DNA from: Ruminococcus sp.
Lineage (GTDB): Bacteria > Bacillota > Clostridia > Oscillospirales > Ruminococcaceae
Assembly (NCBI RefSeq): GCF_024691275.1
Contig: NZ_JAILNU010000117.1
Location: forward strand, 1-64,000
Direction: 5' to 3'
Length of the DNA stretch: 64,000 nucleotides
Made by a program: the position numbers and the translations under genes. Of this stretch, positions 33,404-41,435 are shown piece by piece (position 1 is the first letter of the stretch; each line of letters opens with the position of its first letter). The notes beneath the pieces were generated by a model. The model was given only the letters and a program-made list of their open reading frames with translations, made no database searches and had not been told where the DNA came from.

Positions 33404-34576
33404 TTATTCTTTTACAGTGCTTTCGTACTTGTATTTGTCGATATTAGCTGTAACAAGTTTGTTGAACATAGAATCCAGGTCTTTGTAACCCTTATAATAG
33501 TAATTACCAACGGTGAAAGCTTCACCTGATGGTGTACCGAAAAACGCTGAACCCTCAGGCTTCTCTATGGTATTTAAATCAAATGAGCAAGTACCGTCAT
33601 CCAGGATAACGATGTTCTTATAACCTGTGTAGTAGTAATATGTAAACTCTTGCTTTGTTGATTCGTCGGAATCCTTGTTTGGCATATTCTCGGCAGTCAT
33701 CTTGTAAATGAAGTATACATTGTTGGAAGTTGATGTGCTTATGGAACTATCCTTAGGAGTAAGCATATAGTTGCCGATAAGTTCCATTTTCTTGAATGTT
33801 TCTGAGTCACTCCACTTAGATGCAACGTAAGCTTTGAATGTGTCCTGAGCGTGTTCGTCCATTTTCTTCATAGCGTCCTCAGGGATATCTTCAAGCTTCT
33901 GTACGTAGCTGGAAACGCCCTCTACAGTGTAGGTCTTTTCGGTTGCAGTTGGTTTGTAGCCCTGATCGAAGCACTTCTGCTCGCAGTCAGCTTCGCCGAA
34001 CTTAACAGTGATAGTATCGCCGTTTGAGAGGTGCTCCTTGTTGTCACAAGTGAAGCTCATACCGCTTACAGGGAGCTCCTTAGCAGAAAGTACAGCCTTA
34101 GCGTTAGGAGCGATACCTTCATAGGATACAGTAAGGTGCTCGAAAGGATCAAATTCTTCAGCAACTTTGAGGTCAGTTACCTTTATCTTCTTGTCGTTGA
34201 GCTTGAGTTTTATCTTGTACTTTTCTTCAAGCTTCTCTGCGTTTTTCTTGTCCCACTTGAATGTAACAGTGTCGCCGTTTGTGATGTCACTTTCCTTTGA
34301 GAGGGAGCCTTTAAGGTACTTGTTTACCTTTTCTTCGACTTTTGCCACTGCAAGAAGATTGCTTGAATCAGACAACTCAAACGCTTCAAGGTTGTCTGCT
34401 ACTAATTCGTCAAGACCAATATGAGCAGATGCAGTGCCCTTTGTATCGATGCCGTCAATATCTACAGTGACATATTTGCTGGCATCGATCTCTGTTCTGC
34501 CGCAGCTTGAGAGAGATGCTGCGCTCATACATACTGCGAAGGCAAGAATAGTCGTTTTCATTAAATGATTTCTCAT
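33404..34576 (-). CDS. Lipoprotein of unknown function
   Basis: This 390-residue protein has the lipid cysteine at about residue 25 (LSSC) and AGAGGG eight bases before the ATG. The mature part holds two similar beta-rich segments. Each has a VSYEG or VDIDG opening and a DTVTFKW or DTITVKF strand following NGD (SNGDTITVKF, TNGDTVTFKW). This suggests a repeated Ig-like fold in the first 220 residues, with a mixed C-terminal domain. No enzyme motif is visible. It is anchored outside the membrane and monocistronic. Confidence 0.65.
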   Translation of the reverse strand: MRNHLMKTTILAFAVCMSAASLSSCGRTEIDASKYVTVDIDGIDTKGTASAHIGLDELVADNLEAFELSDSSNLLAVAKVEEKVNKYLKGSLSKESDITNGDTVTFKWDKKNAEKLEEKYKIKLKLNDKKIKVTDLKVAEEFDPFEHLTVSYEGIAPNAKAVLSAKELPVSGMSFTCDNKEHLSNGDTITVKFGEADCEQKCFDQGYKPTATEKTYTVEGVSSYVQKLEDIPEDAMKKMDEHAQDTFKAYVASKWSDSETFKKMELIGNYMLTPKDSSISTSTSNNVYFIYKMTAENMPNKDSDESTKQEFTYYYYTGYKNIVILDDGTCSFDLNTIEKPEGSAFFGTPSGEAFTVGNYYYKGYKDLDSMFNKLVTANIDKYKYESTVKE

Positions 34577-34771
34577 TTGTAAAACCCTCTTTCAAAATTA
34601 CAACTTGTAGTATTTTTACTATTATAAATGAATATTGTGATAGAATTGTGAAAGAATATGCAAATCGGCTATAACGCACATAAAAAAATCGAATTTTATA
34701 GCTGTTTTGCATATTTTTGAAAGAGCAAAATGCACAGATAAAATTTGTATGATTTATTTTGCGAAAAGAGC

Positions 34772-34800
34772 TTGACAAAGGAAGAATAATGTGGTATAAT
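34772..34800 (+). promoter_or_regulatory. Promoter of the rplJ-rplL operon
   Basis: TTGACA (34772-34777) and TATAAT (34795-34800) have a 17-base spacer. The rest of 34577-34771 is A/T rich with no gene seen. Confidence 0.85.
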
Positions 34801-34809
34801 AATCAAGCT

Positions 34810-34930
34810 GTTAAAGCAGCATCGTATTCTAAAGACAGCTGGCAGAGCATATGCTCAGTAAGTCCCGCCGAGGAATAGCAATTGATAGAATTATCATTGT
34901 CCATTCTGCGCTGTCGGAATGGGCTTTTTT
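34810..34930 (+). ncRNA. L10 leader (autoregulatory) with terminator-like hairpin
   Basis: The region between promoter and rplJ holds the known L10-leader features: AAAGACAGCTGGCAG, a small AGCATATGCT hairpin, and the kink-turn-like CCCGCCGAGGA. A hairpin follows (34899-34906 with 34916-34923) with six T, probably an attenuator. L10(L12)4 binds such leaders and represses its own operon. The call rests on recognisable consensus pieces and position. Confidence 0.85.
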
Positions 34931-34977
34931 ATTGCTCTCTGAATACGATAAAATACATTCGGAGGTGAATACACACT

Positions 34978-35493
34978 ATGCCAAGCAATGCTGTACTCGA
35001 AGCAAAAAAGGCTAAGGTCGAGAAGCTCACCGAGATCATCAAGAATTCCGTATCAGGCGTTCTCGTTGATTACAAGGGTATCACCGTTGAGGAGGATACT
35101 AAGCTCAGAAAGGAGCTTCGTGAGGCTGGCGTTAATTACTTCGTAGAGAAGAACACACTGCTTCTCCGTGCTTTCAAGGAATGCGGTATCGAGGGCTTTG
35201 AAGAGGCTCTCAACGGAACAACTGCTCTCGCTGTTTCAAACGACGATCAGACTGCTCCTGCAAGAATCCTTGGTAAGTTCGCTGAGGAGGCTGGCGATGA
35301 GAAGTTCAATCTCAAGGCAGGTTACATTGAGGGTGAGATCTACGATCAGGCTGGAGTTGTTGCTCTTTCCAAGATCCCTTCAAAGGATACCCTTCTTGCT
35401 CAGCTCGTTGGTTCTCTTCAGGGACCACTCCAGAAGCTGGCTGCTACTCTCAACGCTGTTGCAGACAAGAAGAAGGAAGAAGAAGCTGCTTGA
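34978..35493 (+). CDS. rplJ: Ribosomal protein L10
   Basis: This 171-residue L10 has GGAGGTGA before the ATG. The conserved VLVDYKGITVEEDTKLRKEL and YFVEKNTLLLRAF segments are clear, followed by the C-terminal helix that binds L7/L12 dimers (LQGPLQKLAATLNAVADKK). L10 is the base of the ribosomal stalk. Codon usage is strongly biased towards C- or T-ending highly expressed codons. rplA/rplK are not upstream in this window. Confidence 0.97.
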   Translation: MPSNAVLEAKKAKVEKLTEIIKNSVSGVLVDYKGITVEEDTKLRKELREAGVNYFVEKNTLLLRAFKECGIEGFEEALNGTTALAVSNDDQTAPARILGKFAEEAGDEKFNLKAGYIEGEIYDQAGVVALSKIPSKDTLLAQLVGSLQGPLQKLAATLNAVADKKKEEEAA

Positions 35494-35596
35494 TCGCTGC
35501 TTAGTCTTTCAAACCACACACGCGGATATTTGTTCCGCAGCTTAAATTTAACAGCCCTGTATTCGGGCAAATATTATTAAAAAGGAGATTATTATC

Positions 35597-35968
35597 ATGG
35601 CTTCTGAGAAGATCACAAAATTTGTTGAAGATATCAAGACTCTTTCCGTTCTCGAGCTTTCTGAGCTTGTTGACGCTATCCAGGAGGAATTCGGTGTAAC
35701 AGCTGCTATCGCTGCTGCTCCTGCTGCAGGCGGTGCTGCTGCTGGTGCTGCTGCTAAGACAGAGTTCGACGTAGTTCTTGCTTCATTTGGTGACGCTAAG
35801 ATGGCTGTTATCAAGGTTGCTAAGGAAGTTCTCGGTCTTGGCCTTAAGGAGGCTAAGGAAGTAGTTGAGTCTGCTCCTAAGGCTATCAAGGAAGGCGTTT
35901 CTGAGGCTGAGGCTAACGAGCTCAAGGCTAAGTTTGAAGAGGCTGGCGCTACAATCGAGATCAAGTAA
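35597..35968 (+). CDS. rplL: Ribosomal protein L7/L12
   Basis: This 123-residue L7/L12 has an N-terminal dimerisation helix ([20 protein letters not shown]), an Ala/Gly hinge (about residues 37-55), and the C-terminal domain ([20 protein letters not shown]) that recruits elongation factors. AAAGGAG precedes the start. The gap of about 100 bases after rplJ is usual. A terminator follows directly; rpoB is not adjacent. Confidence 0.97.
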   Translation: MASEKITKFVEDIKTLSVLELSELVDAIQEEFGVTAAIAAAPAAGGAAAGAAAKTEFDVVLASFGDAKMAVIKVAKEVLGLGLKEAKEVVESAPKAIKEGVSEAEANELKAKFEEAGATIEIK

Positions 35969-35990
35969 TTATACTGAAAGATCTAATATC

Positions 35991-36020
35991 AAAAGGCTGT
36001 ACAATTGGTACAGCCTTTTT
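35991..36020 (+). terminator. Terminator after rplL
   Basis: The stem AAAAGGCTGTAC / GTACAGCCTTTT with a 5-base loop runs into T. Confidence 0.88.
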
Positions 36021-36082
36021 GTTTATTGTGTCGTGTCGACAAATACTTTTTTATGCAAAAATGACCAATCAATGTATATCCG

Positions 36083-36112
36083 TTGACTTTGTATTATGGA
36101 ATGTGCTATAAT
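36083..36112 (+). promoter_or_regulatory. Promoter of the CAP-dockerin gene
   Basis: TTGACT (36083-36088) and TATAAT (36107-36112) have an 18-base spacer. Confidence 0.7.
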
Positions 36113-36172
36113 TATAAAAATGGGTCTCTCATTTGCATCAGTTTATTCTCTTTCCGTATTGGAGGTTATATT

Positions 36173-36919
36173 ATGAAGAAAATAGCAGCATTATTAGGAG
36201 CGGTCGTGATGGCTTTTTCGTCCGTTTCTGTTTCTGACATCAATGCGGTCTCGACTGAACTTGTTACCCAACATGAATCTGTAGGAGCACAGTATAATGG
36301 TACCGACCTGATACTTTATTCCGTTGAGGTCATAAAGCTCGTTAATCAGGAACGCGCTAAAGTCGGGCTTCCTGAACTTATGATGTTCCCGAGACTGAGT
36401 AAAGCTGCTAATATGCGCGTAAAAGAAACAACTCAGACCTGGTCGCATACTCGTCCTGACGGCAGAGAAGCCTTTTCGATCATTACTGATCTCAATATAA
36501 GATATAATGCTATAGGTGAGAATATTGCCTACGGACAAGGCTCGCCGCAGGCTGTTGTGAACAGTTGGATGAATTCAACCGATCACAGGAAAAATATACT
36601 TAGTTCTTCTTTTAAGTATCTTGGCGTGGGCGTTGCCGAAAAAAACGGCACACTTTACTGGACTCAGCTTTTCCTCGGTGTTAACGATCCGTACCCCGAA
36701 GCTTTCTATACTAAGGCATTTGGCGATGTGAACAGTGACGGCAAAATTGATGCAGTCGATGCTTCTCTGACGCTTAAAGACTATGCATCGGTATCTGCGA
36801 GTCGTGGATACGTTCTGAGTACAAGCCAGAGGGCTAAGTCCGACGTTACAGGTGATGAGAATATGGACGCTGTCGATGCGTCTGTAATGCTGAGCATTTA
36901 TGCAAGAAATTCAACGTGA
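36173..36919 (+). CDS. Secreted CAP (SCP/PR-1) domain protein with dockerin
   Basis: This 248-residue protein starts at ATG 36173 behind TTGGAGG. The signal peptide spans about residues 1-24. A CAP domain follows (about 45-180): VEVIKLVNQERAKVGLPEL, the WSHTRPDG histidine region, GENIAYGQGSPQAVVNSWMNS and HRKNILSSSFKYLGVGVA. The last 65 residues are a type I dockerin (GDVNSDGKIDAVDASLTLKDY and SDVTGDENMDAVDASVMLSIY). CAP proteins of bacteria are linked to surface or lipid binding and rarely to hydrolysis. The dockerin would mount it on a cohesin-bearing scaffold. Confidence 0.9.
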   Translation: MKKIAALLGAVVMAFSSVSVSDINAVSTELVTQHESVGAQYNGTDLILYSVEVIKLVNQERAKVGLPELMMFPRLSKAANMRVKETTQTWSHTRPDGREAFSIITDLNIRYNAIGENIAYGQGSPQAVVNSWMNSTDHRKNILSSSFKYLGVGVAEKNGTLYWTQLFLGVNDPYPEAFYTKAFGDVNSDGKIDAVDASLTLKDYASVSASRGYVLSTSQRAKSDVTGDENMDAVDASVMLSIYARNST

Positions 36920-36939
36920 ATACATTAATCAATAACGCA

Positions 36940-37079
36940 AAACACCGCACAGTATTAGGCGGGTACTTGTATAGAAATTTTACACGAATTATCGGGGAAA
37001 CCTTTCTGAGAAAAGGGGGGCCTCAATATCTCATGTGAAAATTTCTGTATAAGCACCGTGCCTGCACTGTGCGGTGTTT
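36940..37079 (+). repeat. 140-bp inverted-repeat element (MITE-like)
   Basis: Two arms of about 45 bases (36940-36984 and 37035-37079) are imperfect inverted copies. The outer 14 bases (AAACACCGCACAGT) are perfect and AGAAATTTT is shared inside. The loop holds GGGGAAACCTTTCTGAG and a G-run. It lies between a plus-strand and a minus-strand gene end. It could be a small non-autonomous mobile element or a large two-way terminator; no target duplication was identified. Confidence 0.6.
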
Positions 37080-37103
37080 CTTTGGAGAGTATTTAAATTG
37101 TCA

Positions 37104-38213
37104 TTAAGCAGTTACAAGGCAGCTTTCAAGCTTTGCGAGAATATCAGCCTTTTTGTAGCCTTTGCCTATAAAGACAAGCTGATTTATGCGGTCGCCGTAC
37201 TGTTCGTCCCAGTCATCTTTAAGGTCAGGATAATTTGAGAACATAATGTCGAGCTCCTCCTGAGGACAAGATGCAAGCCACTCGTTGAGCTCGGTAACAC
37301 TTGCGTTACGTCCTGCCTGCTCAAAGAGCTGGATGTGTACGTCGTCATCAGCAAACCATACATAGCCCTTTGTGCGTATGAGCTCCTTTGGATATTGGTC
37401 AACGAGATCCATGAATTTGTCGCGGTCAAACGGACGCTTTTCCTCGTACACGAAAGAAGTTATACCGTATTCGTCCATGCAGGCTTCTTTATCGTTTGGC
37501 TCGTTGGTGTTGAGAGCTCGCTGTATTGATGATGAAGCAAGAACCTCGTGGTAGTCGAATTCTTTGCCGTGGAGTATCTTGTCGGGGTCTATCTCGCTGT
37601 TACGGCATGGAATGATCTCGGCTTCGGACTGGATATCGCGGATAGCCTTTGTAACTTCCTCGATCTGCTCAGCGTTGAGAAGGTCGGTCTTGTTAAGGAG
37701 TATCAGGTTGCAGAATTCTATCTGGTCGATGATGAGGTTGATGATATCACCCTCCTCGGTGTCGTTTTCCATGCTGAGCTCACGCATAAATTCGCGGTAA
37801 ATTCGGTCGCAGTCCACAACGGATACCACTGAGCTGAGGTATACATTGGTGTCGGGATTGTCCTCTTCGTAGATGATGAACGAAGCCGCAATGTTTGAAG
37901 GCTCGCTGATGCCCGAAGCTTCAACGAAAACAGCTTCTATATCAGGGAGCTTTGAAATGCGCTCTATCTCGGCGATGAATTCGTCACGAAGAGTGCAGCA
38001 TATGCAGCCGTTCTGAAGCTCGACCATTTCAACTGAAGAAATGCGGTCGCGGTTTTTGTTAAGGAGCGCAGCATCAATATTAACGCTGCCCATATCGTTT
38101 ACTATAAGAGCTATCTTGCGCTGCTCCTGCTTGAGGAGATTCTGCATAAGGGTAGTTTTACCCGAGCCAAGGTAGCCTGTTATCAGGATTACAGGAATCT
38201 TTTTGTTGTCCAT
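37104..38213 (-). CDS. CobW/COG0523-family metallochaperone GTPase
   Basis: This 369-residue protein starts at ATG 38213 with GTGAGGTG before it. The G domain has P-loop GYLGSGKTT (about residues 13-21), the metal-binding CxCC-type motif GCICC and LNKTDLL. The C-terminal part, with [18 protein letters not shown] and [12 protein letters not shown], is the CobW_C domain. Family members deliver zinc or other metals under metal limitation. Two Fur/Zur-like boxes around its promoter support this; the metal is not certain. The gene is monocistronic. Confidence 0.88.
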   Translation of the reverse strand: MDNKKIPVILITGYLGSGKTTLMQNLLKQEQRKIALIVNDMGSVNIDAALLNKNRDRISSVEMVELQNGCICCTLRDEFIAEIERISKLPDIEAVFVEASGISEPSNIAASFIIYEEDNPDTNVYLSSVVSVVDCDRIYREFMRELSMENDTEEGDIINLIIDQIEFCNLILLNKTDLLNAEQIEEVTKAIRDIQSEAEIIPCRNSEIDPDKILHGKEFDYHEVLASSSIQRALNTNEPNDKEACMDEYGITSFVYEEKRPFDRDKFMDLVDQYPKELIRTKGYVWFADDDVHIQLFEQAGRNASVTELNEWLASCPQEELDIMFSNYPDLKDDWDEQYGDRINQLVFIGKGYKKADILAKLESCLVTA

Positions 38214-38235
38214 AGAGCACCTCACATCATTAATA

Positions 38236-38340
38236 TGAAAATGATTATCAATTTCATATTATATTATAGTCCCGTAAGTGCAGATTGTCAATATTTTCGT
38301 GAACAATTCTTGCAATACAGCAAAATGATATTCATTCTCA
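38236..38340 (-). promoter_or_regulatory. Fur/Zur-controlled promoter of the COG0523 gene
   Basis: On the minus strand TTGACA (38286-38291) and TATAAT (38263-38268) are 17 bases apart. A near-palindrome at 38236-38256 (TGAAAATGATTATCAATTTCA, arms TATGAAA / TTTCATA just outside) covers the start of transcription. A second site at 38326-38340 (TGATATTCATTCTCA) lies upstream of the -35. Both resemble the 7-1-7 Fur-family consensus. Confidence 0.75.
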
Positions 38341-38437
38341 AATTTAAATTAGTGAAGATCAACAAAGCTCTTAGTAATTAACCTGTAGGAGCTGCGTCAG
38401 CGAGCTCAAAGTAGAATGGGGGAGCTGTGAAGTATAT

Positions 38438-38468
38438 AAAAAATGAAGGGGCGCGTTTGCGTCCCTTC
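38438..38468 (-). terminator. Terminator of the pfl operon
   Basis: The stem GAAGGGACGC / GCGCCCCTTC with loop AAAC is followed on the minus strand by ATTTTTT. Between it and the metallochaperone promoter (38341-38437) nothing else is evident. Confidence 0.75.
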
Positions 38469-38474
38469 GTTATG

Positions 38475-38714
38475 TTAGAGATTTGAATGAAAAGTTCTTG
38501 ATATAACGTCGTCCTGCTGCTCCTTTGTGAGCTTGACGAAGTTTACTGCATAGCCCGAAACTCTTACTGTGAGCTGTGGGTACTTCTCAGGGTGAGCCTG
38601 AGCATCAAGGAGCGTTTCGCGTGTGAACACGTTTACGTTGAGGTGATGGCCGCCTTTTTCAACGTAGCCGTCAAGAAGTTCTATAAGGTTGTCAACCTGT
38701 TTCTGGTTATCCAT
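38475..38714 (-). CDS. Stand-alone glycyl radical domain protein (GrcA-like)
   Basis: This 79-residue protein matches only the C-terminal domain of pyruvate formate-lyase: [34 protein letters not shown] with the radical glycine at residue 54, and [11 protein letters not shown]. coli GrcA (YfiD) is a similar free radical domain that rescues damaged PFL. Here, however, the pflB product upstream ends before this domain, so this subunit should be required to complete the enzyme. GGAGG precedes the start. A PFL-activating enzyme gene is not in the window. Confidence 0.9.
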   Translation of the reverse strand: MDNQKQVDNLIELLDGYVEKGGHHLNVNVFTRETLLDAQAHPEKYPQLTVRVSGYAVNFVKLTKEQQDDVISRTFHSNL

Positions 38715-38770
38715 TTTTCGTTCCTCCTTGTTACTGTGTAGGGGCTGATAGCCCGATTGGGTTTATTGCT

Positions 38771-38790
38771 GAACGCCGAGGACGGCGTTC
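38771..38790 (-). other. Hairpin between the two small pfl genes
   Basis: The perfect 8-bp stem GAACGCCG / CGGCGTTC has a 4-base loop. It lies in the 83-base gap between the 73-residue gene and the radical-domain gene. It may tune transcript ends or stability and so the ratio of subunits. Confidence 0.45.
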
Positions 38791-38797
38791 CCTGCAT

Positions 38798-39019
38798 TTA
38801 TAATTCGTCATCATCGTCGATGGCATCTTCGGTGGGCTGACAGCAGGCACCCTTTGTGCCGCATACATCGGTACTTTTAACGGTATCGACTTTCAGCTCC
38901 GAGCCGCTTTCGCCTGAGACGATATTTACATGACCGCTGCCCTGTTCCATGAGCTTGTCGATGAGGTCTGCAAGCTCTGAGGGATCATCGGTCTTTCCGA
39001 GCATATCGGGAGTTATCAT
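38798..39019 (-). CDS. 73-residue acidic cysteine-containing protein in the pfl operon
   Basis: The start ATG 39019 lies one base after the pflB stop, with GAGGAGAA inside the end of pflB, so it is translationally coupled. The first half (PSELADLIDKLMEQGSGHVNIV) resembles the start of the glycyl radical domain next door ([23 protein letters not shown]), but the radical RVSGY motif is absent. The second half has DVCGTKGACC and a very acidic end. It may be a decayed domain copy turned into an accessory or linker subunit, possibly binding metal through the three cysteines. No known family comes to mind. Confidence 0.7.
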   Translation of the reverse strand: MITPDMLGKTDDPSELADLIDKLMEQGSGHVNIVSGESGSELKVDTVKSTDVCGTKGACCQPTEDAIDDDDEL

Positions 39020-39020
39020 A

Positions 39021-41123
39021 TTATTCTCCTCTGAGCTTGTCGAGGTCGAGGTCTCCTGCGAATACTTCCATATCCTTGCCGAGAGCGTTAGGAATTATGG
39101 AGAAGGTGTTGGAGATACCGTCCTGAGCGTGTCTGAACGGGAGCTTAGCTACAGATGAAAGTGAAGCTACTGCACCGTGAGTATCTCTGCCGTGCATCGG
39201 GTTAGCTCCAGGAGCGAGCGGTACGCCCTGTTTGCGTCCGTCAGGAGTATTACCTGTCTTCTTGCCGTATACGACGTTAGAAGTGATAGTGAGGATAGAC
39301 ATTGTAGGAACGCTGTCACGGTATGTGTGGTGCTTTCTTACGCAGTCCATGAACTTGCGGACAACTGTAACAGCGAGCTGGTCGACACGGTCGTCGTTAT
39401 TGCCGTATTTCGGGAAGTCTCCCTCTATCTCATAGTCAACGACAACGTTCTTTGCAACGTCAACAACATTGCCTGCCTTGTCCTTGATCTCGATATCCTT
39501 GCGGATAGGCTTTACCTTAGCGTACTTGATAGCTGAGAGCGAGTCTGCAACGACTGAAAGACCTGCGATACCTGTTGCGAAGTAGCGCTTTACATCTCTG
39601 TCGTGGAGAGCCATCTGGAGTCTCTCATAGCTGTACTTATCGTGCATATAGTGGATAACGTTGAGGGTATTGACATAAAGTCCTGCAAGCCACTCCATCA
39701 TATCCATATACTTTTCCCATACATCGTCGAAGTCGAGGTACTCGCTGTCAACAGGACGGAACTTAGGGCCTACCTGTAAGCCGAGACGCTCGTCCACGCC
39801 GCCGTTTATAGCGTAGAGGAGGCACTTTGCAAGGTTAGCTCTTGCGCCGAAGAACTGCATTTCCTTGCCGACTCTCATTGAGGATACGCAGCAGGCGATA
39901 GCGTAGTCGTCACCGTGTACAACTCTCATCATATCGTCGTTCTCGTACTGGATAGATGAGGTCTTGATAGACATTTTAGCGCAGTATTCCTTGAACTTTC
40001 TCGGGAGCTTTGTTGACCAGAGTATAGTCATATTCGGCTCGGGAGCAGTTCCGAGGTTTTCGAGAGTGTGGAGATAACGGAAGCTGTTCTTTGTAACGAG
40101 GTGGTGACCGTCAACGTCAACGCCGCCGATAGATTCTGTTATCCATGTCGGGTCGCCCGAGAACAGTGAATTGTACTCTGGAGTACGTGCGAACTTGACG
40201 ATACGGAGCTTCATGATGAAGTGGTCGATGAGCTCCTGTGCCTGTTCCTCGGTAATAATACCGCGGTCAAGGTCACGCTGTATATAGATGTCGAGGAAAG
40301 TGGAAGTACGTCCGAGGGACATAGCTGCACCGTTCTGCTCCTTGACAGCTGCGAGGTAGCCGAAGTAGAGCCACTGTATAGCTTCCTTAGCGTTTGCGGC
40401 AGGCTTTGAAATATCGAAGCCGTATATTTTTCCCAGTTCCTTGAGTTCCTGAAGAGCACGTACCTGCTCTGCGAGTTCCTCACGGAGACGGATATTCTTG
40501 GAAGTCATTCTGACAAGTGATGTCTCGATCTGATGTTTTTTGTCCTCGATGAGCTTGTCTATGCCGTAGAGAGCTACACGTCTGTAGTCGCCGATGATAC
40601 GGCCTCTGCCGTAAGCATCAGGGAGACCTGTGAGTATAGCCGAATGACGGGCAAGTCTCATTTCCGGAGTGTATGCGTCGAAAACGCCCTGATTATGAGT
40701 TTTTCTGTACTTTGTGAAGATATCGACAACTGACTGATCTACTTCATAGCCGTACTCCTTGCAAGCCTGCTGAGCCATACGGATACCGCCGAAAGGCTGA
40801 AGCGAACGCTTGAAGGGCTTGTCTGTCTGAAGACCCACGATCTGTTCGAGGTCTTTGTTGAGATAGCCTGCGCCGTGTGAAGTTATAGTAGATATGATCT
40901 TGGTGTCCATATCCAGAACACCGCCTGCTTCTCTTTCCTGTCGGGACAGTTCCATTACCTGCTCCCAGAGCTGTTTTGTAGCTTCTGTAGGACCTGCGAG
41001 AAAGCTTTCGTCACCTTCATAAGGAGTGTAATTCTTCTTTATGAAGTCTCTGACGTTGACTGAACTGGAGCTCCAGCGGCCTTCTTTGAAGCCGTCCCAT
41101 TCCTTTGCCCATGTATTGACCAT
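39021..41123 (-). CDS. pflB: Pyruvate formate-lyase core subunit lacking the glycyl radical domain
   Basis: This 700-residue protein follows PFL from start to finish: WDGFKEGRW, the [12 protein letters not shown] region, the catalytic cysteine pair at about 411-412 ([12 protein letters not shown]) and the [10 protein letters not shown] motif. It ends after [27 protein letters not shown], where E. coli PFL continues with its C-terminal radical domain. That domain is encoded separately at 38475. PFL cleaves pyruvate with CoA to acetyl-CoA and formate. AAAGGAG precedes the ATG. The split is clean at a domain border, not a frameshift. Confidence 0.93.
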   Translation of the reverse strand: MVNTWAKEWDGFKEGRWSSSSVNVRDFIKKNYTPYEGDESFLAGPTEATKQLWEQVMELSRQEREAGGVLDMDTKIISTITSHGAGYLNKDLEQIVGLQTDKPFKRSLQPFGGIRMAQQACKEYGYEVDQSVVDIFTKYRKTHNQGVFDAYTPEMRLARHSAILTGLPDAYGRGRIIGDYRRVALYGIDKLIEDKKHQIETSLVRMTSKNIRLREELAEQVRALQELKELGKIYGFDISKPAANAKEAIQWLYFGYLAAVKEQNGAAMSLGRTSTFLDIYIQRDLDRGIITEEQAQELIDHFIMKLRIVKFARTPEYNSLFSGDPTWITESIGGVDVDGHHLVTKNSFRYLHTLENLGTAPEPNMTILWSTKLPRKFKEYCAKMSIKTSSIQYENDDMMRVVHGDDYAIACCVSSMRVGKEMQFFGARANLAKCLLYAINGGVDERLGLQVGPKFRPVDSEYLDFDDVWEKYMDMMEWLAGLYVNTLNVIHYMHDKYSYERLQMALHDRDVKRYFATGIAGLSVVADSLSAIKYAKVKPIRKDIEIKDKAGNVVDVAKNVVVDYEIEGDFPKYGNNDDRVDQLAVTVVRKFMDCVRKHHTYRDSVPTMSILTITSNVVYGKKTGNTPDGRKQGVPLAPGANPMHGRDTHGAVASLSSVAKLPFRHAQDGISNTFSIIPNALGKDMEVFAGDLDLDKLRGE

Positions 41124-41156
41124 AACACATTACTCCTTTTTTAAAAGTCTATAGTA

Positions 41157-41207
41157 ATCTTATCACATTGTTTATTTTTTGTCAAACCCCGTATTAACTG
41201 AAGTTAA
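41157..41207 (-). promoter_or_regulatory. pfl promoter with palindrome
   Basis: On the minus strand TTGACA (41180-41185) and TAAGAT (41157-41162) are 17 bases apart. A palindrome TTAACTGAAGTTAA (41194-41207) sits upstream of the -35 and may bind a regulator. Its arms are reversed relative to a Rex site. The remaining gap to 41435 is A/T rich, with no gene or clear terminator. Confidence 0.55.
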
Positions 41208-41435
41208 CCTAAAAACCCCTGTTTTCGTTTTATCAGATTACAAAGTCTTACTGCTCGTTTTGAATGAAAAATTTTCAAGTGCGGTTTTTTGGAATATTCT
41301 GTCCCTTGTATATCGGGCGGTATCAAAATGTTATGAACTTGTTGGACTGATTTGTGCATTTGACAGAACTTCATATTAAGGTGGCGAAAATATCAAATTT
41401 TGCTCTTTTACATATTCGTCAAAAGTGTTGTATTA

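Noticed and set aside
41194-41207. Rex binding site upstream of pfl
   Set aside because: Rex sites read GTTAA-N4-TTAAC-like; here the arms are TTAACT and AGTTAA with 2 bases between.
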